This document shows, in pieces, positions 44,916 to 54,218 of a DNA stretch of 64,000 nucleotides; the stretch's first letter is position 1; every line of letters begins with the position of its first letter. Where the stretch lies: positions 62,001-126,000 of the forward strand of contig NZ_QZDU01000005.1 in assembly GCF_009917525.1 (NCBI RefSeq), read 5' to 3'. The notes beneath the pieces were generated by a model. It was not told where the DNA came from, ran no database searches, and saw nothing but the letters and a program-made list of their open reading frames with translations. Both the position numbers and the translations under genes were made by a program. Origin of the DNA: Acutalibacter sp. 1XD8-36. Its GTDB lineage: Bacteria > Bacillota > Clostridia > Oscillospirales > Acutalibacteraceae.

Positions 44916-45107
44916 TTACTTCATGCCCTTCTCATAGCTCTCAATCATCTTTTTTACCATCTGGCCTCCCACGGAACCAGCCTGACGGGCGGTGATGTCG
45001 CCGTTATAGCCCTGCTTCAGGTTGACGCCAACCTCAGAGGCGGCCTGCATCTTAAACTGCTCCATAGCTTCCTTGGCCTCAGGGACCATTACAGAATTGC
45101 TCTTCAT
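44916..45107 (-). CDS. Alpha/beta-type small acid-soluble spore protein
   Basis: Start chosen at 45107 (MKSNSVMVPEAKEAM), behind GGAGACG. A ~63-residue SASP: EQFKMQAASEVGVNL around the protease (GPR) recognition region, then GYNGDITARQAGSVGGQMVKK, the conserved DNA-binding helix block. These proteins coat spore DNA and protect it. This is direct evidence that the organism belongs to a sporulating lineage. Expression would be by the forespore sigma factor SigG; no SigG promoter was assigned. Confidence 0.93.
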   Translation of the reverse strand: MKSNSVMVPEAKEAMEQFKMQAASEVGVNLKQGYNGDITARQAGSVGGQMVKKMIESYEKGMK

Positions 45108-45213
45108 GATTCTCGTCTCCTTCAAAAGTGTTTTTTCGCGTTTGCATTAGCTATTGTGGCACAGCTGCCCGCTTTTATTATTGACAATTTTTGCATGGCT
45201 GCGAAGGCATTTT

Positions 45214-46179
45214 TCAAGCTTCCAGAGCCCCCTCAAGCCTCTCCCTCACCTTATCCTGAAAGTACCCGCTGAGCCCGGAGTCAGGCAGCAGCTCCCGCAC
45301 CCGCGCCTTTGCCGCCTCCAGCTTCCCGCCGTCATACACGTCCATTACACATAAAAGGAAATCCATCTCCTCACCCTTGCCGCACACCTCCAGTACCGTC
45401 GGCAGATACCGTTCAATAAAATCCTCATTCCTGAGCCCGGCCGCGGCATTCATAATCTCCCGCCAGCTGGAGAGATTTCCCTCCCTTGGCGGGAACAGCA
45501 GCCCCGCTGCTTTATCCCAGTCCACCGCTTCCAAAATAGCCTCATATTCCTGCCGGTGGCCCAGCATGGCCAGATACCTCAGCAGTGAGGTATCGTCCGG
45601 ACACTCCTCAAAGTCCTTACGGCGCTCAGCCAGTGTCTCCCGGCTCCTGCCGGTATTGTGACATAGCTGGTCCTGCTGAAGCCTCATTGGCAGATACCAG
45701 TTATGCTCCAAATCGCCCTCGGTCTTTTCCACAAACTCGTCCGCGATAGATAGGGCACGGTCAAAGGCCTCCCGGCCCTGCTGTATCCACATATGCACCT
45801 TTTCGGCCTCCAGCCGCTCCATGTCGCGCTCCAGTTCCCGATGGTCTTCCCCGCCGTTTTTCATTGCCGCCTCAATAGTCAGCAGCTGGGAGTTGATATA
45901 GCCCATGGCCTCCCTGAAGGACCTGTCGTCCCGGAGCACCGAGTATTTTAACACCAGGTCCTCTGTGCGCTCCAGGGAGGTCAGGCCAAAGAGCTCGTCA
46001 ATGCTCACGCCGAAAAACGCGGCTATCCTAGGCAGCAGGCTTATCTCCGGAGAGCCGCTGCCCACCTCCCACCGGGACACGGTCTGCGGGGCCAGATACA
46101 GATACTCTGCCAGCTCCGTCTGGGTCACGTCCCTTTCCTTCCTTAATATTGCGATTTTTTCTCCAATAGTCAGCTTCAT
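45214..46179 (-). CDS. XRE-family transcriptional regulator with long C-terminal helical domain
   Basis: Start at 46179 (MKLTIGEKIAILRKERD), preceded by AAGGGG. Residues 1-65 form a helix-turn-helix (VTQTELAEYLYLAPQTVSRWEVGSGSPE and FGVSIDELFGL). Residues ~75-321 are alpha-helical, with repeated units such as LLRYLAMLGHRQEYEAIL that look like tetratricopeptide repeats, a common sensor arrangement in clostridial XRE proteins. It is divergent from the sigma factor gene at 46407. Target genes are unknown. Confidence 0.87.
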   Translation of the reverse strand: MKLTIGEKIAILRKERDVTQTELAEYLYLAPQTVSRWEVGSGSPEISLLPRIAAFFGVSIDELFGLTSLERTEDLVLKYSVLRDDRSFREAMGYINSQLLTIEAAMKNGGEDHRELERDMERLEAEKVHMWIQQGREAFDRALSIADEFVEKTEGDLEHNWYLPMRLQQDQLCHNTGRSRETLAERRKDFEECPDDTSLLRYLAMLGHRQEYEAILEAVDWDKAAGLLFPPREGNLSSWREIMNAAAGLRNEDFIERYLPTVLEVCGKGEEMDFLLCVMDVYDGGKLEAAKARVRELLPDSGLSGYFQDKVRERLEGALEA

Positions 46180-46406
46180 ATACAATGCCCCTTAAAAAAT
46201 ATTTTAATCCCCCGGGTTTACTTAAAGTATAGCATGTGAAAATACCGGAGTCCAGCAAGGCCTCCTTGCATAAATCCCAATGCTCCCTTGATTTGCATTC
46301 CCACAGGAAATTTGATAAAATTATCTTATCTATTGAAATATCCCTGCGCAAATGGCGAGTTAATATACAGAGGGCCCTCTTAAACTCTTTTGAAAGGAGA
46401 ATTGAA

Positions 46407-46991
46407 ATGGACGACATGGAAATTGTCCGGCTGTTCTGGCAGCGGGACGAGGCCGCCATTGCCGAGACAGAGTGCAAGTACGGCAGCTTCTGCCTGGGCG
46501 TCGCCATGAGCCTGCTCTCCGACGGCGAGGACGCCAGGGAGTGCGTAAACGAGGCGCTCTATCAGGCCTGGAGCCGGATACCGCCGCAGCGCCCGGAGAA
46601 GCTAAGGCCCTGGCTGGGCCGGGTTGTGCGGAATATCGCCGTAAGCCTATGGCGCAAAAACCACCGGCAGAAGCGGTATAACGGGCTTGAGCAGGCCCTA
46701 AGCGAGCTGGAGGACTGCGTCCCGGCGGCGGTGGACCTTCAGCAGGATGTAGAGGGCGCGGAGCTGGGCGAGGCCATCAGCCGGTGGCTTGCGGCGCTTG
46801 GCAAGGAGGACCGGATATTATTCGTGCGGCGGTACTGGTACGATATCCCCCTTGGTGAGCTGGCAAACGAAATAGGCGTGCCGCCGAAGAAGCTTTCCCA
46901 AAGGATGTACCGTCTGAGACAGAATCTCAAGTCATTTCTAGAAAAGGAGGACAGGCCCTATGAAAACTGTGGACAGCTGCGCTCTGTTTGA
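46407..46991 (+). CDS. ECF-like RNA polymerase sigma factor
   Basis: Start at 46407, behind GAAAGGAG. A 194-residue sigma-70 family protein: sigma region 2 (VRLFWQRDEAAIAETE, DGEDARECVNEALYQAWSR, RPWLGRVVRNIAVSLWRK) and region 4 (LGKEDRILFVRRYWYDIPLGELANE and VPPKKLSQRMYRLRQNLK). It overlaps by 32 bases a membrane protein of the DUF4179 type, which is the usual anti-sigma-like partner of such clostridial sigma factors. The signal and regulon cannot be read here. Confidence 0.88.
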   Translation: MDDMEIVRLFWQRDEAAIAETECKYGSFCLGVAMSLLSDGEDARECVNEALYQAWSRIPPQRPEKLRPWLGRVVRNIAVSLWRKNHRQKRYNGLEQALSELEDCVPAAVDLQQDVEGAELGEAISRWLAALGKEDRILFVRRYWYDIPLGELANEIGVPPKKLSQRMYRLRQNLKSFLEKEDRPYENCGQLRSV

Positions 46992-48030
46992 GGGCATTGG
47001 CTATATCGACCCGGAATTTATCCAGGAGGCATACGAGCCTCTGGGCGCAAAGCCCGCTCCGATGGTGCACATAAGTAAGCTTGGCGCGCTGGCGGCTTCA
47101 CTTGCGGTGGCTACGGCCCTGCTCTTTGGAGCCAACGCCCTATTCCCCGCCTTCGCCGAGAGCCTGCCCATTGTTGGCGAGGCCTTCCGGCAGCTGAACT
47201 CACTGGGGGCCAACGCCCCGGGCTATGAGGGTGTAGTGCAGAGCTTGGGAAAGAGCGCAAAAAACGGACAGTACCAGGTTACCGCTACAGAGGCCTACTG
47301 CGACGGCGAGTACATCTTCCTCGCCCTGCGGCTGGACCCCCTGGACAGCAAGCTGCTGCAAATGCAGTCCCTTGAGACTGTGGAGCTTGAGGACGCTCCC
47401 GGCTGGAGTATTGAAGTGGACGGCAATGCAGGAGGGTTGGTCTACGAGACCCCGGTGTTCACCCGGCGGGGCTATTACTATGAGTGCCCGCCCATGATGA
47501 TACGCCTGCCCGAGCCTACAGCCAGCGGGACTGTCCGGGTCAGCGCAAGTATCACCTCCCTGTCAGGACGCACCCAGGAGTCCATTGACCAGGGCGGCGA
47601 AGGACAGATAGTCTCTCTGGAGCCCCTGGCCCTCAGCTTCGACCTGCCGGTGAGCTCCCAGCACAACATACACCGAGAGCAGGAGGGCGTCTCTGTTGAC
47701 GGCATATCCCTCACCTCCTGGACCAGCTCGCCCAGCAAGTTTACCGTGACGCTCAGCTACCCCTACTCCACTCCTGATGGTCTGGATGCGGCGGCTGTCA
47801 CCGACAGCGGCATAGACCTTGGCAGCGACCTGCGGGAAAACGGCGACTTCGGCGACGGACGCTATCAGCCCGGGGACACGGCGGTACAGACCTGCTCGTT
47901 CACCGGCGCCCCCGAGGGCACAGGGACCGTCACCGTGACAGTTTTCTCCAACTCGTCCGGCGAGGAGCGGAGGGAGCTTGCCAGGTTCAGGATAGACTTG
48001 GAGAACGGAGAGGCAACCGTAGTAGAATAA
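46960..48030 (+). CDS. DUF4179-like membrane protein, putative anti-sigma factor
   Basis: A 356-residue protein with a short cytoplasmic N-terminus (~1-45), one membrane helix (ALAASLAVATALLFGANALF), then an extracellular region starting with IVGEAFRQLN and KNGQYQVTATEAYCDGEYIFLALRL, typical of DUF4179, followed by beta-rich repeats. Its overlap with the sigma gene points to an anti-sigma role: holding the sigma factor at the membrane until an envelope signal arrives. That role is inferred from context, not from a recognisable zinc anti-sigma domain. Confidence 0.75.
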   Translation: MKTVDSCALFEGIGYIDPEFIQEAYEPLGAKPAPMVHISKLGALAASLAVATALLFGANALFPAFAESLPIVGEAFRQLNSLGANAPGYEGVVQSLGKSAKNGQYQVTATEAYCDGEYIFLALRLDPLDSKLLQMQSLETVELEDAPGWSIEVDGNAGGLVYETPVFTRRGYYYECPPMMIRLPEPTASGTVRVSASITSLSGRTQESIDQGGEGQIVSLEPLALSFDLPVSSQHNIHREQEGVSVDGISLTSWTSSPSKFTVTLSYPYSTPDGLDAAAVTDSGIDLGSDLRENGDFGDGRYQPGDTAVQTCSFTGAPEGTGTVTVTVFSNSSGEERRELARFRIDLENGEATVVE

Positions 48031-48045
48031 TTTGCAACCACAAAC

Positions 48046-48071
48046 GAAGCGCCCCCTTTTGGGGGCGCTTC
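48046..48071 (+). terminator. Terminator of the sigma/anti-sigma operon
   Basis: GAAGCGCCCCC pairs perfectly with GGGGGCGCTTC around a TTTT loop, 15 bases after the DUF4179 gene stop. Confidence 0.85.
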
Positions 48072-48087
48072 TTGATGCAAATCAAAA

Positions 48088-48111
48088 GGCCGGCAGGTTT
48101 CCCCGCCGGCC
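48088..48111 (-). terminator. Terminator of the MsmX/UgpC-type ATPase gene
   Basis: GGCCGGC pairs with GCCGGCC and on the minus strand runs into TTTTG, directly after the ATPase stop at 48127. Confidence 0.75.
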
Positions 48112-48126
48112 CAACATATGGCAGAT

Positions 48127-49239
48127 TTAGTTCAGAATAGTAACCTCGGTCTCCTTGTCGAAGACATGCATCTTGTTCAGGTCGAAGGCAATCTTGCACT
48201 TGTCGCCGGGCTTCGCAGTGGAGGTGGGCTCCACGCGGGCGGTAACAGCAGTGCCCTCGCAGTTCAGGTACAGGTAGGTCTCAGCGCCCATCAGCTCGGT
48301 GACCTCCACCTCACATGTGGTGTGGGCCCCGCCCACCTTCTCGATAAAGTCGGGCTCGTCGTGTACGTCCTCAGGACGGATACCGAAGACAACTTCCTTG
48401 CCAACATAGTTGCCGATATCGGTGCCCTCTGCCTTCTTTGCGGGGACGGTGATGGTGCAGGCCCCGAAGGTCAGGGTGTAGTCGCTGCCGTTCTTCGCTA
48501 CCTTGGCGTCGATGAAGTTCATCTGGGGAGAGCCCATGAAGCCGGCCACGAACTCGTTGACAGGATACTCATACAGGTTCTGGGGCGTGTCCACCTGCTG
48601 GATGAAGCCGTCCTTCATAACCACTATGCGGTCGCCCATGGTCATAGCCTCGGTCTGGTCGTGGGTAACGTAGATAAAGGTGGTGCCCAGCTTGATGTGC
48701 AGCTTGGAAATCTCGGTCCTCATCTGAGCGCGGAGCTTAGCGTCCAGGTTGGACAGCGGCTCGTCGAGCAGGAAGACCTTGGGGTCACGGACGATGGCGC
48801 GGCCCAGGGCCACGCGCTGGCGCTGGCCGCCGGACAGAGCCTTGGGCTTGCGGTCCAGAAGGTGGGCAATGTCCAGGATACGGGCAGCCTCCTCAACGCG
48901 GCGCTTAATCTCATCCTTGGGAGTCTTGCGCAGCTTCAGGCCGAAGGCCATGTTGTCATACACGGTCATGTGTGGATACAGGGCGTAGTTCTGGAACACC
49001 ATGGCTATGTCGCGGTCCTTGGGGGCTATGTCGTTGGAAAGGGTGTCGCCGATGTACAGCTCGCCCTTGCTTATCTCCTCAAGGCCGGCAATCATACGCA
49101 GGGTGGTGGACTTGCCGCAGCCGGAGGGTCCAACCAGGATGATAAACTCCTTGTCTTCAATCTCCAGGTTGAAGTCCGTAACAGCCGTTACGCCGCCGGA
49201 ATAAATCTTATAGATATTTCTTAAACTCAAGCTTGCCAT
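48127..49239 (-). CDS. msmX: ABC transporter ATPase, MsmX/UgpC type (multi-sugar)
   Basis: Start chosen at 49239 ([16 protein letters not shown]), after GGAGGAAAAC. 370 residues: Walker [11 protein letters not shown]-loop [19 protein letters not shown], signature [14 protein letters not shown], Walker [17 protein letters not shown], and a C-terminal TOBE/OB regulatory region ([14 protein letters not shown]). MsmX-type ATPases are shared by several sugar importers. The gene stands alone with its own promoter and terminator, whereas both oligosaccharide importers in this window lack an ATPase. It is therefore a good candidate to energise them, an inference from known MsmX biology. Confidence 0.92.
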   Translation of the reverse strand: MASLSLRNIYKIYSGGVTAVTDFNLEIEDKEFIILVGPSGCGKSTTLRMIAGLEEISKGELYIGDTLSNDIAPKDRDIAMVFQNYALYPHMTVYDNMAFGLKLRKTPKDEIKRRVEEAARILDIAHLLDRKPKALSGGQRQRVALGRAIVRDPKVFLLDEPLSNLDAKLRAQMRTEISKLHIKLGTTFIYVTHDQTEAMTMGDRIVVMKDGFIQQVDTPQNLYEYPVNEFVAGFMGSPQMNFIDAKVAKNGSDYTLTFGACTITVPAKKAEGTDIGNYVGKEVVFGIRPEDVHDEPDFIEKVGGAHTTCEVEVTELMGAETYLYLNCEGTAVTARVEPTSTAKPGDKCKIAFDLNKMHVFDKETEVTILN

Positions 49240-49285
49240 ATGTTTTCCTCCTGTCAGGCTCGTGGAGCCCAATTGATTTATATGT

Positions 49286-49294
49286 ATTATATCA
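49286..49294 (-). promoter_or_regulatory. Extended -10 promoter of the ATPase gene
   Basis: On the minus strand TGATATAAT, an extended -10 box (TG at 49293-49294, TATAAT at 49286-49291), about 47 bases upstream of the start. No good -35 box is seen, as is normal for extended -10 promoters. Confidence 0.6.
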
Positions 49295-49479
49295 GAAAAA
49301 AACCGATTTGAATAGTCGTGATATATCCAAAGATTTATCCCCACCTTTAGACGCTTTTACCAAAAAACAATATTCACAAATGAATTATGTGAAATTTGAC
49401 GAATGGAAAATTCACATCATAATACTTGGGGTCAATCGTAATGGAGCGTACTCTATATTGCGAAATTTCTCCCAGGGAA

Positions 49480-49519
49480 AAACCCGCGCAGCCGGGTACA
49501 GCCCTGGCCTCGCGGGTTT
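49480..49519 (-). terminator. Terminator after the DUF4830-like gene
   Basis: AAACCCGCG pairs with CGCGGGTTT; on the minus strand it is followed by TTTTCCC. It lies ~60 bases after the stop at 49579. Apart from this hairpin and the ATPase promoter, the 49240-49578 gap shows no gene. Confidence 0.75.
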
Positions 49520-49578
49520 ACATTTACCGGCTTTTTCACATTTTCCACAGGGTATTCCACAGCAGACAGTGGAAAACT

Positions 49579-50256
49579 TCAGTCCGTGGGCCAGGCGTCC
49601 TCAGGTACAGCCCCGGCGTCCTCTGCCCCCTCCTCCTGCTGGACCTGGGACACGGCAGAGCTCTCCATTGAAGCGTCGGCGCTCTCCTCAGCGGAGCTCT
49701 CCACCTGGCTGCTTTCAACAGCGCTGGAGTTTACATAACTACTGGCACTCTCGGCAGACTGGCTATCCGGGGCCGGAGTTACCTCACCATACCTGGCGCT
49801 GTCCTTGGCAAAGCCGTGCATGAAGCCGTCAACCTTGCCGCAGGCCACGTCCCCGCCGATTATCACCTCGCCGTATACCAGCAGCGTGGCATAAACCTCG
49901 GTCTCGTCCGGGTAGTTGGTGATAAGGTACTTGTACTGGGTCACCACCTGGCCCGAGTAGGGGGCCAGGTCAAAGCCCTGGGCCTGCTGCATGGCGTTGT
50001 AGTTCTTGTACACGTCGTTGAACTCCCGGGGTATCATTACCTCCCGGGTCTCTGCAGGCTCAGGCTCCACCTGCCAGCCGAAGCCGGTGAGATAGGCAAG
50101 GCGCTCCTCGCTGGTCCCGCCCTTCACCTGCTGGGGCTCCTTTGTCTCGCCGTCCCCTCCCTGCCAGCGCAGGAAGAGGCAGGCCGCCACCACTGCCAGG
50201 GCAAGCACGGCAAAGGCGGCTGCGCGTTTTTTGTTTGCTTTCAAAGATACGAACAT
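49579..50256 (-). CDS. DUF4830-like membrane-anchored protein
   Basis: Start taken at the ATG 50254-50256 (MFVSLKANKKR); a GTG two codons earlier is possible. ~225 residues: one N-terminal membrane helix (AAAFAVLALAVVAACLFL), then a domain with YLTGFGWQVEPEPAE, VMIPREFNDVYKNYNAMQ, QGFDLAPYSG and YGEVIIGGDVACG, matching DUF4830 of Clostridia (unknown function). The last ~60 residues are a Ser/Glu/Ala-rich acidic tail. The domain is probably outside the membrane. It stands alone; no functional context is seen. Confidence 0.75.
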   Translation of the reverse strand: MFVSLKANKKRAAAFAVLALAVVAACLFLRWQGGDGETKEPQQVKGGTSEERLAYLTGFGWQVEPEPAETREVMIPREFNDVYKNYNAMQQAQGFDLAPYSGQVVTQYKYLITNYPDETEVYATLLVYGEVIIGGDVACGKVDGFMHGFAKDSARYGEVTPAPDSQSAESASSYVNSSAVESSQVESSAEESADASMESSAVSQVQQEEGAEDAGAVPEDAWPTD

Positions 50257-50318
50257 AAGCACCGTTCCTCTCTATGGGTTCCTGCTCCATTTGTATGCAG
50301 TAAGGAACGGCGGTATAC

Positions 50319-50900
50319 TCAAAGGACGCTATAATCTGTCCATCTAATCTGAAAGTCTATGGGCCCTCTGGAGCAGAGGGTCAGCCAAAACCCCTGACCG
50401 GCGTGGGTAATTGGCATACTATAAAAACAGCACTCCCTATCCCCCGATAGCTCCGGGCGCTCCCCCAGAGAGGAAAACTCCGTCTCCAAAAGCCCCTGGG
50501 AGAAGCCCCGGCCCGTGAGCTTCATATGGCTCTCCTTGCAGGTCCAGAGCTGAGTCAGAAGGGAGTTATCCCCACCGGTAAGCCCGAGCTCACCGGCGGT
50601 GCATATCTTCCCCCTCAGCCCCGGGGAGAACTCCCTCACCCGCTCAAGGTCAAGGCCCACCGGCACGCTATATACAGCGCAGGCTATGAGCCCCCGGCTG
50701 TGGCTGATACTGAACTCCGGCCCTCCTTTAAAATAGGGCTTGCCGTGCTCCCCCTTCAGCGCCCGGTCCATCAAGGCGTCGGCGCTTACAGAGGCTTCAC
50801 AGAGGTCCAGCTCCATGAGTCCAAGCCTAAGCAGGGCCCAGCCGGCGTAGTGCTCCCGGCGAAGGCTCTCCCCGGGGGGCATTGCGGTGATGTATACCAT
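50319..50900 (-). CDS. 4'-phosphopantetheinyl transferase (Sfp-like)
   Basis: A 193-residue enzyme with the family motifs GKPYF plus FSISHS, the magnesium-binding VGLDLERVRE, and WTCKESHMKLTGRG. It transfers phosphopantetheine from CoA to carrier proteins. It overlaps nothing and sits two bases after the MATE gene on the same strand, so the two are probably co-transcribed. No carrier protein or NRPS/PKS gene is nearby, so it may be the cell's general Sfp-type enzyme. It is a little shorter than Bacillus Sfp (224). Confidence 0.9.
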   Translation of the reverse strand: MVYITAMPPGESLRREHYAGWALLRLGLMELDLCEASVSADALMDRALKGEHGKPYFKGGPEFSISHSRGLIACAVYSVPVGLDLERVREFSPGLRGKICTAGELGLTGGDNSLLTQLWTCKESHMKLTGRGFSQGLLETEFSSLGERPELSGDRECCFYSMPITHAGQGFWLTLCSRGPIDFQIRWTDYSVL

Positions 50901-50902
50901 GC

Positions 50903-52285
50903 TCAGCTTTCAAAGAGATTGTCCCGGGTAATGTTCTTCAGCCACTTGCCCGAGCGGTATCTGTGTATGACCGCGGGCCACTTGACGAACTCGTCCAGGC
51001 ACAGTATAAAGTACACCCAAAGCACCGGCAGCTTCAGCACAAAGGCCGCAAGGAAGCCCACCGGCACGGCATAAACCCACATAACTATGGCGTCGCAGAT
51101 AAGCCCAAATCGGCTGTCGCCGCCGGCCCTGAACACCCCCGCTATAAGTGTGGTGTTCACCGCACAGCCCATTATATAGTAGCTGTTTATAAGCAGCATT
51201 ACACCGAGATACTCTATTGCGGTCTCCGTAAAGTTACCGGCTCCCGCGTACATCATCACAAATGGCCTGGCTATGAGCACTATGACCCCGCCTATGGCCC
51301 CCGACAGCACAGTGAGCCAGAGCACCTTCCTGCCGTCGGAGCGTGTCTCCTCCAGCTTCCCCTCCCCCATCTTCTGGCCCAGGAGTATGCCTCCTGCGTT
51401 GGCAAGGCCGAAGCAGAGGATTGTGCCGAAGCTGCGCACCACAGCCGCCAGGGAGTTCGCCGCCACAGCGTCCGTGCCCAGGTGCCCGATTATCACCGAG
51501 TACATGGAGAAGGCCAGGCCCCACACCACGTCGTTGCCTATGGCGGGCAGCGAGAGCTTCATAAAGTCCGTAAAGAGCAGCTTATTGCGGATAAACATGG
51601 TCTTAAAGCGCAGCTTGATATGCTCGGACCTTGCGGAGACCACAAAGCACAGGGCAAGCTCCACAAGCCTCGAGATAGAGGTGGCCAGGGCCACGCCCAT
51701 CACCCCAAGCTTTGGCGCTCCCAGCCAGCCGAAGATGAACACCGCGTTCAGTATCACGTTTAGCACCACGGCAATGGAGTTGAGCACAGTGCCGATGGTG
51801 ACCTTGCCCACGCTGCGCAGTATGGCGATATAGACCTCTGTAACGCCCCAGCAGAGATAGCATATGCTGAGTATCCTTATGTACCCGGCCCCAAGGGTTA
51901 TTAGCTCCTGGTCGTCTGTGAAGACCAGCATCATGTACTCGGGGATGGTAAGGGCCAGGGCCGCCACTATTATAGATACGCCCAGGGAGAAGCGCATGGC
52001 TATGCCCTGGACCACTTCTATGGCCCTGTAGTCCTTCTTGCCAAAATACTGGGCGCAGAGCATGGTGGCCCCGGTGCCAAGGCCATAGAACAGCATAAAC
52101 AGCACATGGGCGTACTGGCTGGCAAGGCTCACCGCCGAGATTGCCGACTGCCCTACAAAGTTGAGCATCACTACGTCCGCCGAGCTCACAAGGGAGCTCA
52201 GAAGGTTTTGCAGGACTATTGGTATCACAAGCTTTGCAATCTGACCGTAGAAGGGGTCCTGAAGCCCTCTGAATCTTTTCATCAT
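50903..52285 (-). CDS. MATE-family efflux transporter
   Basis: A 460-residue protein with twelve predicted membrane helices in two six-helix halves; recognisable segments are LVIPIVLQNLLSSLVSSADVV, MLFYGLGTGATMLCAQYFGKKD, ILLGQKMGEGKLEE and INSYYIMGCAVNTTLIAGVFRAGGDSR. It would export drugs or cationic compounds using an ion gradient. Full length, unlike the truncated MATE gene inside the transposon remnant, to which it is only distantly similar. The ATG follows AGGAGGAAATA. Confidence 0.9.
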   Translation of the reverse strand: MMKRFRGLQDPFYGQIAKLVIPIVLQNLLSSLVSSADVVMLNFVGQSAISAVSLASQYAHVLFMLFYGLGTGATMLCAQYFGKKDYRAIEVVQGIAMRFSLGVSIIVAALALTIPEYMMLVFTDDQELITLGAGYIRILSICYLCWGVTEVYIAILRSVGKVTIGTVLNSIAVVLNVILNAVFIFGWLGAPKLGVMGVALATSISRLVELALCFVVSARSEHIKLRFKTMFIRNKLLFTDFMKLSLPAIGNDVVWGLAFSMYSVIIGHLGTDAVAANSLAAVVRSFGTILCFGLANAGGILLGQKMGEGKLEETRSDGRKVLWLTVLSGAIGGVIVLIARPFVMMYAGAGNFTETAIEYLGVMLLINSYYIMGCAVNTTLIAGVFRAGGDSRFGLICDAIVMWVYAVPVGFLAAFVLKLPVLWVYFILCLDEFVKWPAVIHRYRSGKWLKNITRDNLFES

Positions 52286-52391
52286 TATTTCCTCCTGACT
52301 TTAGCATGTCACCCAACTATATCACAGTTCAGCCGGGATATCAAGCCCAAGATGAAAAAGATTTTTTCTTGGGCTCTAAGGGTGATTCCTG

Positions 52392-52420
52392 TTGCAAAAG
52401 GGAGCGGCTTATGCTATTAT
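52392..52420 (+). promoter_or_regulatory. guaA promoter
   Basis: TTGCAA 52392-52397, 17-base spacer, TATTAT 52415-52420. The transcript would start only ~25 bases before the ATG, leaving no space for a guanine riboswitch. Confidence 0.7.
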
Positions 52421-52451
52421 ATAGTATATTTTTCAGGGAGGTCGTGACATC

Positions 52452-53993
52452 ATGCCAAAAGCGAACAGAGGCCATCAGGCGGTGGTCGTGCTGGACTTCG
52501 GCGGGCAGTATGCCCAGCTCATCGCCCGCCGCGTGCGGGACCGGAAAGTTTACTGCGAGATAAAGCCCTACTGGACCGACCCCGGGGAGCTCTCCGGGTA
52601 TAAGGGTATCATTTTCACCGGCGGCCCCGGCAGCGTCTACGCCCCGGAAGCCCCCCTCTGCAAGCCGGAGCTCTTTGGCCTTGGGATACCTGTGCTGGGT
52701 ATCTGCTACGGCGCGCAGGTCATGGCCCAGGTGCTTGGCGGCAGGGTTGGCCCTATGGAGGCCCCGGAGTTCGGGAAGACCCTCACGCGGTTCTCCGGGG
52801 AGTCCCCACTCTTTGAGGGCGTACCGGAGAGCGTAGTGTGGATGAGCCATAACGACGGCATTACAGAGGCTCCCCAGGGCTTCGCCCCCAGCGCCTGCTC
52901 CGCCCACTGCCCCATAGCCGCCATGGAGGACCGGCAGAGGAAGCTCTACGCCGTGCAGTTCCACCCGGAGGTGGCCCATACTGAGCACGGCGGTAGAATG
53001 CTCGAGAATTTCTTATATAATGTATGCGCCTGCTCCGGTGACTGGGAGATGGGCTCCTTTGCAAGGGACACTGTGGAGAGCCTTAGGGAGACTATCGGGG
53101 ACCGGCGGGTACTCTGCGGGCTCTCCGGCGGCGTGGACTCCTCGGTGGCGGCAATGCTGGTGCACAAGGCTGTGGGCAAAAACCTCACCTGTATTTTTGT
53201 GGACCATGGGCTGCTGAGAAAGGACGAGGGGGACCTGGTGGAGCAGGTGTTCAAAAAGGAGTTTGACATGAACATCATAAGGGTCAACGCCGGGGAGCGC
53301 TTCCTTACAAAGCTCCAGGGGGTCACGGACCCTGAGCGCAAGCGGAAGATAATCGGCGAGGAGTTTATCCGCGTGTTCGAGGCCGAGGCCGCCAAGCTCG
53401 GCAAGGTCGAGCTCCTCTGCCAGGGCACCATCTACCCCGACGTGGTGGAGAGCGGCAGCGGACAGGCTGCAGTGATAAAATCCCACCACAACGTGGGTGG
53501 GCTCCCCGAGGATGTGGGCTTCGAGGGGATAGTCGAGCCCCTTAGGGACCTCTTTAAGGACGAGGTCCGCAGGCTAGGCACAGAGCTCGGCATACCGGAG
53601 GCCCTTGTCTGGCGGCAGCCCTTCCCCGGCCCCGGCCTTGCCGTGCGCATAATCGGGGAGATAACCCCGGAGCGCGTTGCCACCCTCCAGGAGGCCGACG
53701 CAATCTTCCGGGAGGAGGTAGCGAGGGCCGGGCTCGAGAGGGATATCGGGCAGTACTTCGCGGTGCTCACCGGCACCCGCAGCGTCGGGGTCATGGGCGA
53801 CGGGCGCAGCTACGGCGAGACCGTGGCCCTGAGAGCCGTGAACACCACCGACTTTATGACCGCCGACTGGTATCAAATGCCCTACGAGGTCCTGGGCCGG
53901 GCGTCCAACAGGATAGTCAACGAGGTACCGGGAGTGACCAGGGTGGTCTATGATGTGACCAGCAAGCCGCCGGCGACGATTGAGTTCGAATAA
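52452..53993 (+). CDS. guaA: GMP synthase (glutamine-hydrolysing)
   Basis: A 513-residue enzyme converting XMP to GMP. N-terminal class I glutamine amidotransferase with the catalytic Cys in LGICYGAQ (residue 85) and the His/Glu of [13 protein letters not shown] pyrophosphatase domain with the PP-loop [14 protein letters not shown]-terminal dimerisation domain with [13 protein letters not shown] and ending PPATIEFE. Start behind GGGAGG. The last bases, GAGTTCGAATAA, are repeated at 63416-63427 and define the integration site of the downstream element. The integration has kept the coding sequence complete. Confidence 0.97.
   Translation: MPKANRGHQAVVVLDFGGQYAQLIARRVRDRKVYCEIKPYWTDPGELSGYKGIIFTGGPGSVYAPEAPLCKPELFGLGIPVLGICYGAQVMAQVLGGRVGPMEAPEFGKTLTRFSGESPLFEGVPESVVWMSHNDGITEAPQGFAPSACSAHCPIAAMEDRQRKLYAVQFHPEVAHTEHGGRMLENFLYNVCACSGDWEMGSFARDTVESLRETIGDRRVLCGLSGGVDSSVAAMLVHKAVGKNLTCIFVDHGLLRKDEGDLVEQVFKKEFDMNIIRVNAGERFLTKLQGVTDPERKRKIIGEEFIRVFEAEAAKLGKVELLCQGTIYPDVVESGSGQAAVIKSHHNVGGLPEDVGFEGIVEPLRDLFKDEVRRLGTELGIPEALVWRQPFPGPGLAVRIIGEITPERVATLQEADAIFREEVARAGLERDIGQYFAVLTGTRSVGVMGDGRSYGETVALRAVNTTDFMTADWYQMPYEVLGRASNRIVNEVPGVTRVVYDVTSKPPATIEFE
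53982..53993 (+). repeat. Left attachment core (attL) at the guaA 3' end
   Basis: GAGTTCGAATAA, the last codons and stop of guaA. A copy with one change (GAGTTCGAGTAA) is found at 63416-63427. The 3' end of guaA is a known integration site for tyrosine-recombinase elements. DNA becomes AT-rich right after this point. Confidence 0.75.
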
Positions 53994-54053
53994 GTTGAGA
54001 GGTCGAAGAAACCCAGTGTTTATGCGGGTTTGCGGCATTTCAAGAGGTCTTTT

Positions 54054-54070
54054 GATAACAATTTGATAAC
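54054..54070 (+). repeat. Recombinase arm-type repeat, left end
   Basis: GATAACAATTTGATAAC: two GATAAC units 11 bases apart. Nearly the same 17-mer (15/17) occurs near the right end at 63298-63314. They probably bind the integrase or excisionase. Confidence 0.55.
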
Positions 54071-54159
54071 GGTTGTATAAGAGCCATTATTCTTGTAATC
54101 CAGTGGTTTTAGGGTTAGAGAATGAAAGAGAATGGTTTTTTACAATAACAATCCATATT

Positions 54160-54205
54160 AAAACGCCCTTAGCTGTGGGTAGCAACTCATAGCTAAGGGC
54201 GTTTT
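54160..54205. terminator. Terminator at the left edge of the integrated element
   Basis: AAAACGCCCTTAGCT pairs with AGCTAAGGGCGTTTT around a ~16-base loop; active for the leftward methyltransferase gene and possibly for guaA. Confidence 0.75.
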
Positions 54206-54218
54206 GTCGTTTGCCTAT

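Noticed and set aside
48118-49224. Long plus-strand open frame opposite the MsmX-type ATPase gene
   Set aside because: It is the antisense shadow of a GC-rich gene with all ABC ATPase motifs; it has no ribosome site and a low-complexity, Leu/Gly/Val-biased product.
52290-52451. Guanine riboswitch before guaA
   Set aside because: The promoter at 52392-52420 lies too close to the ATG for an aptamer.
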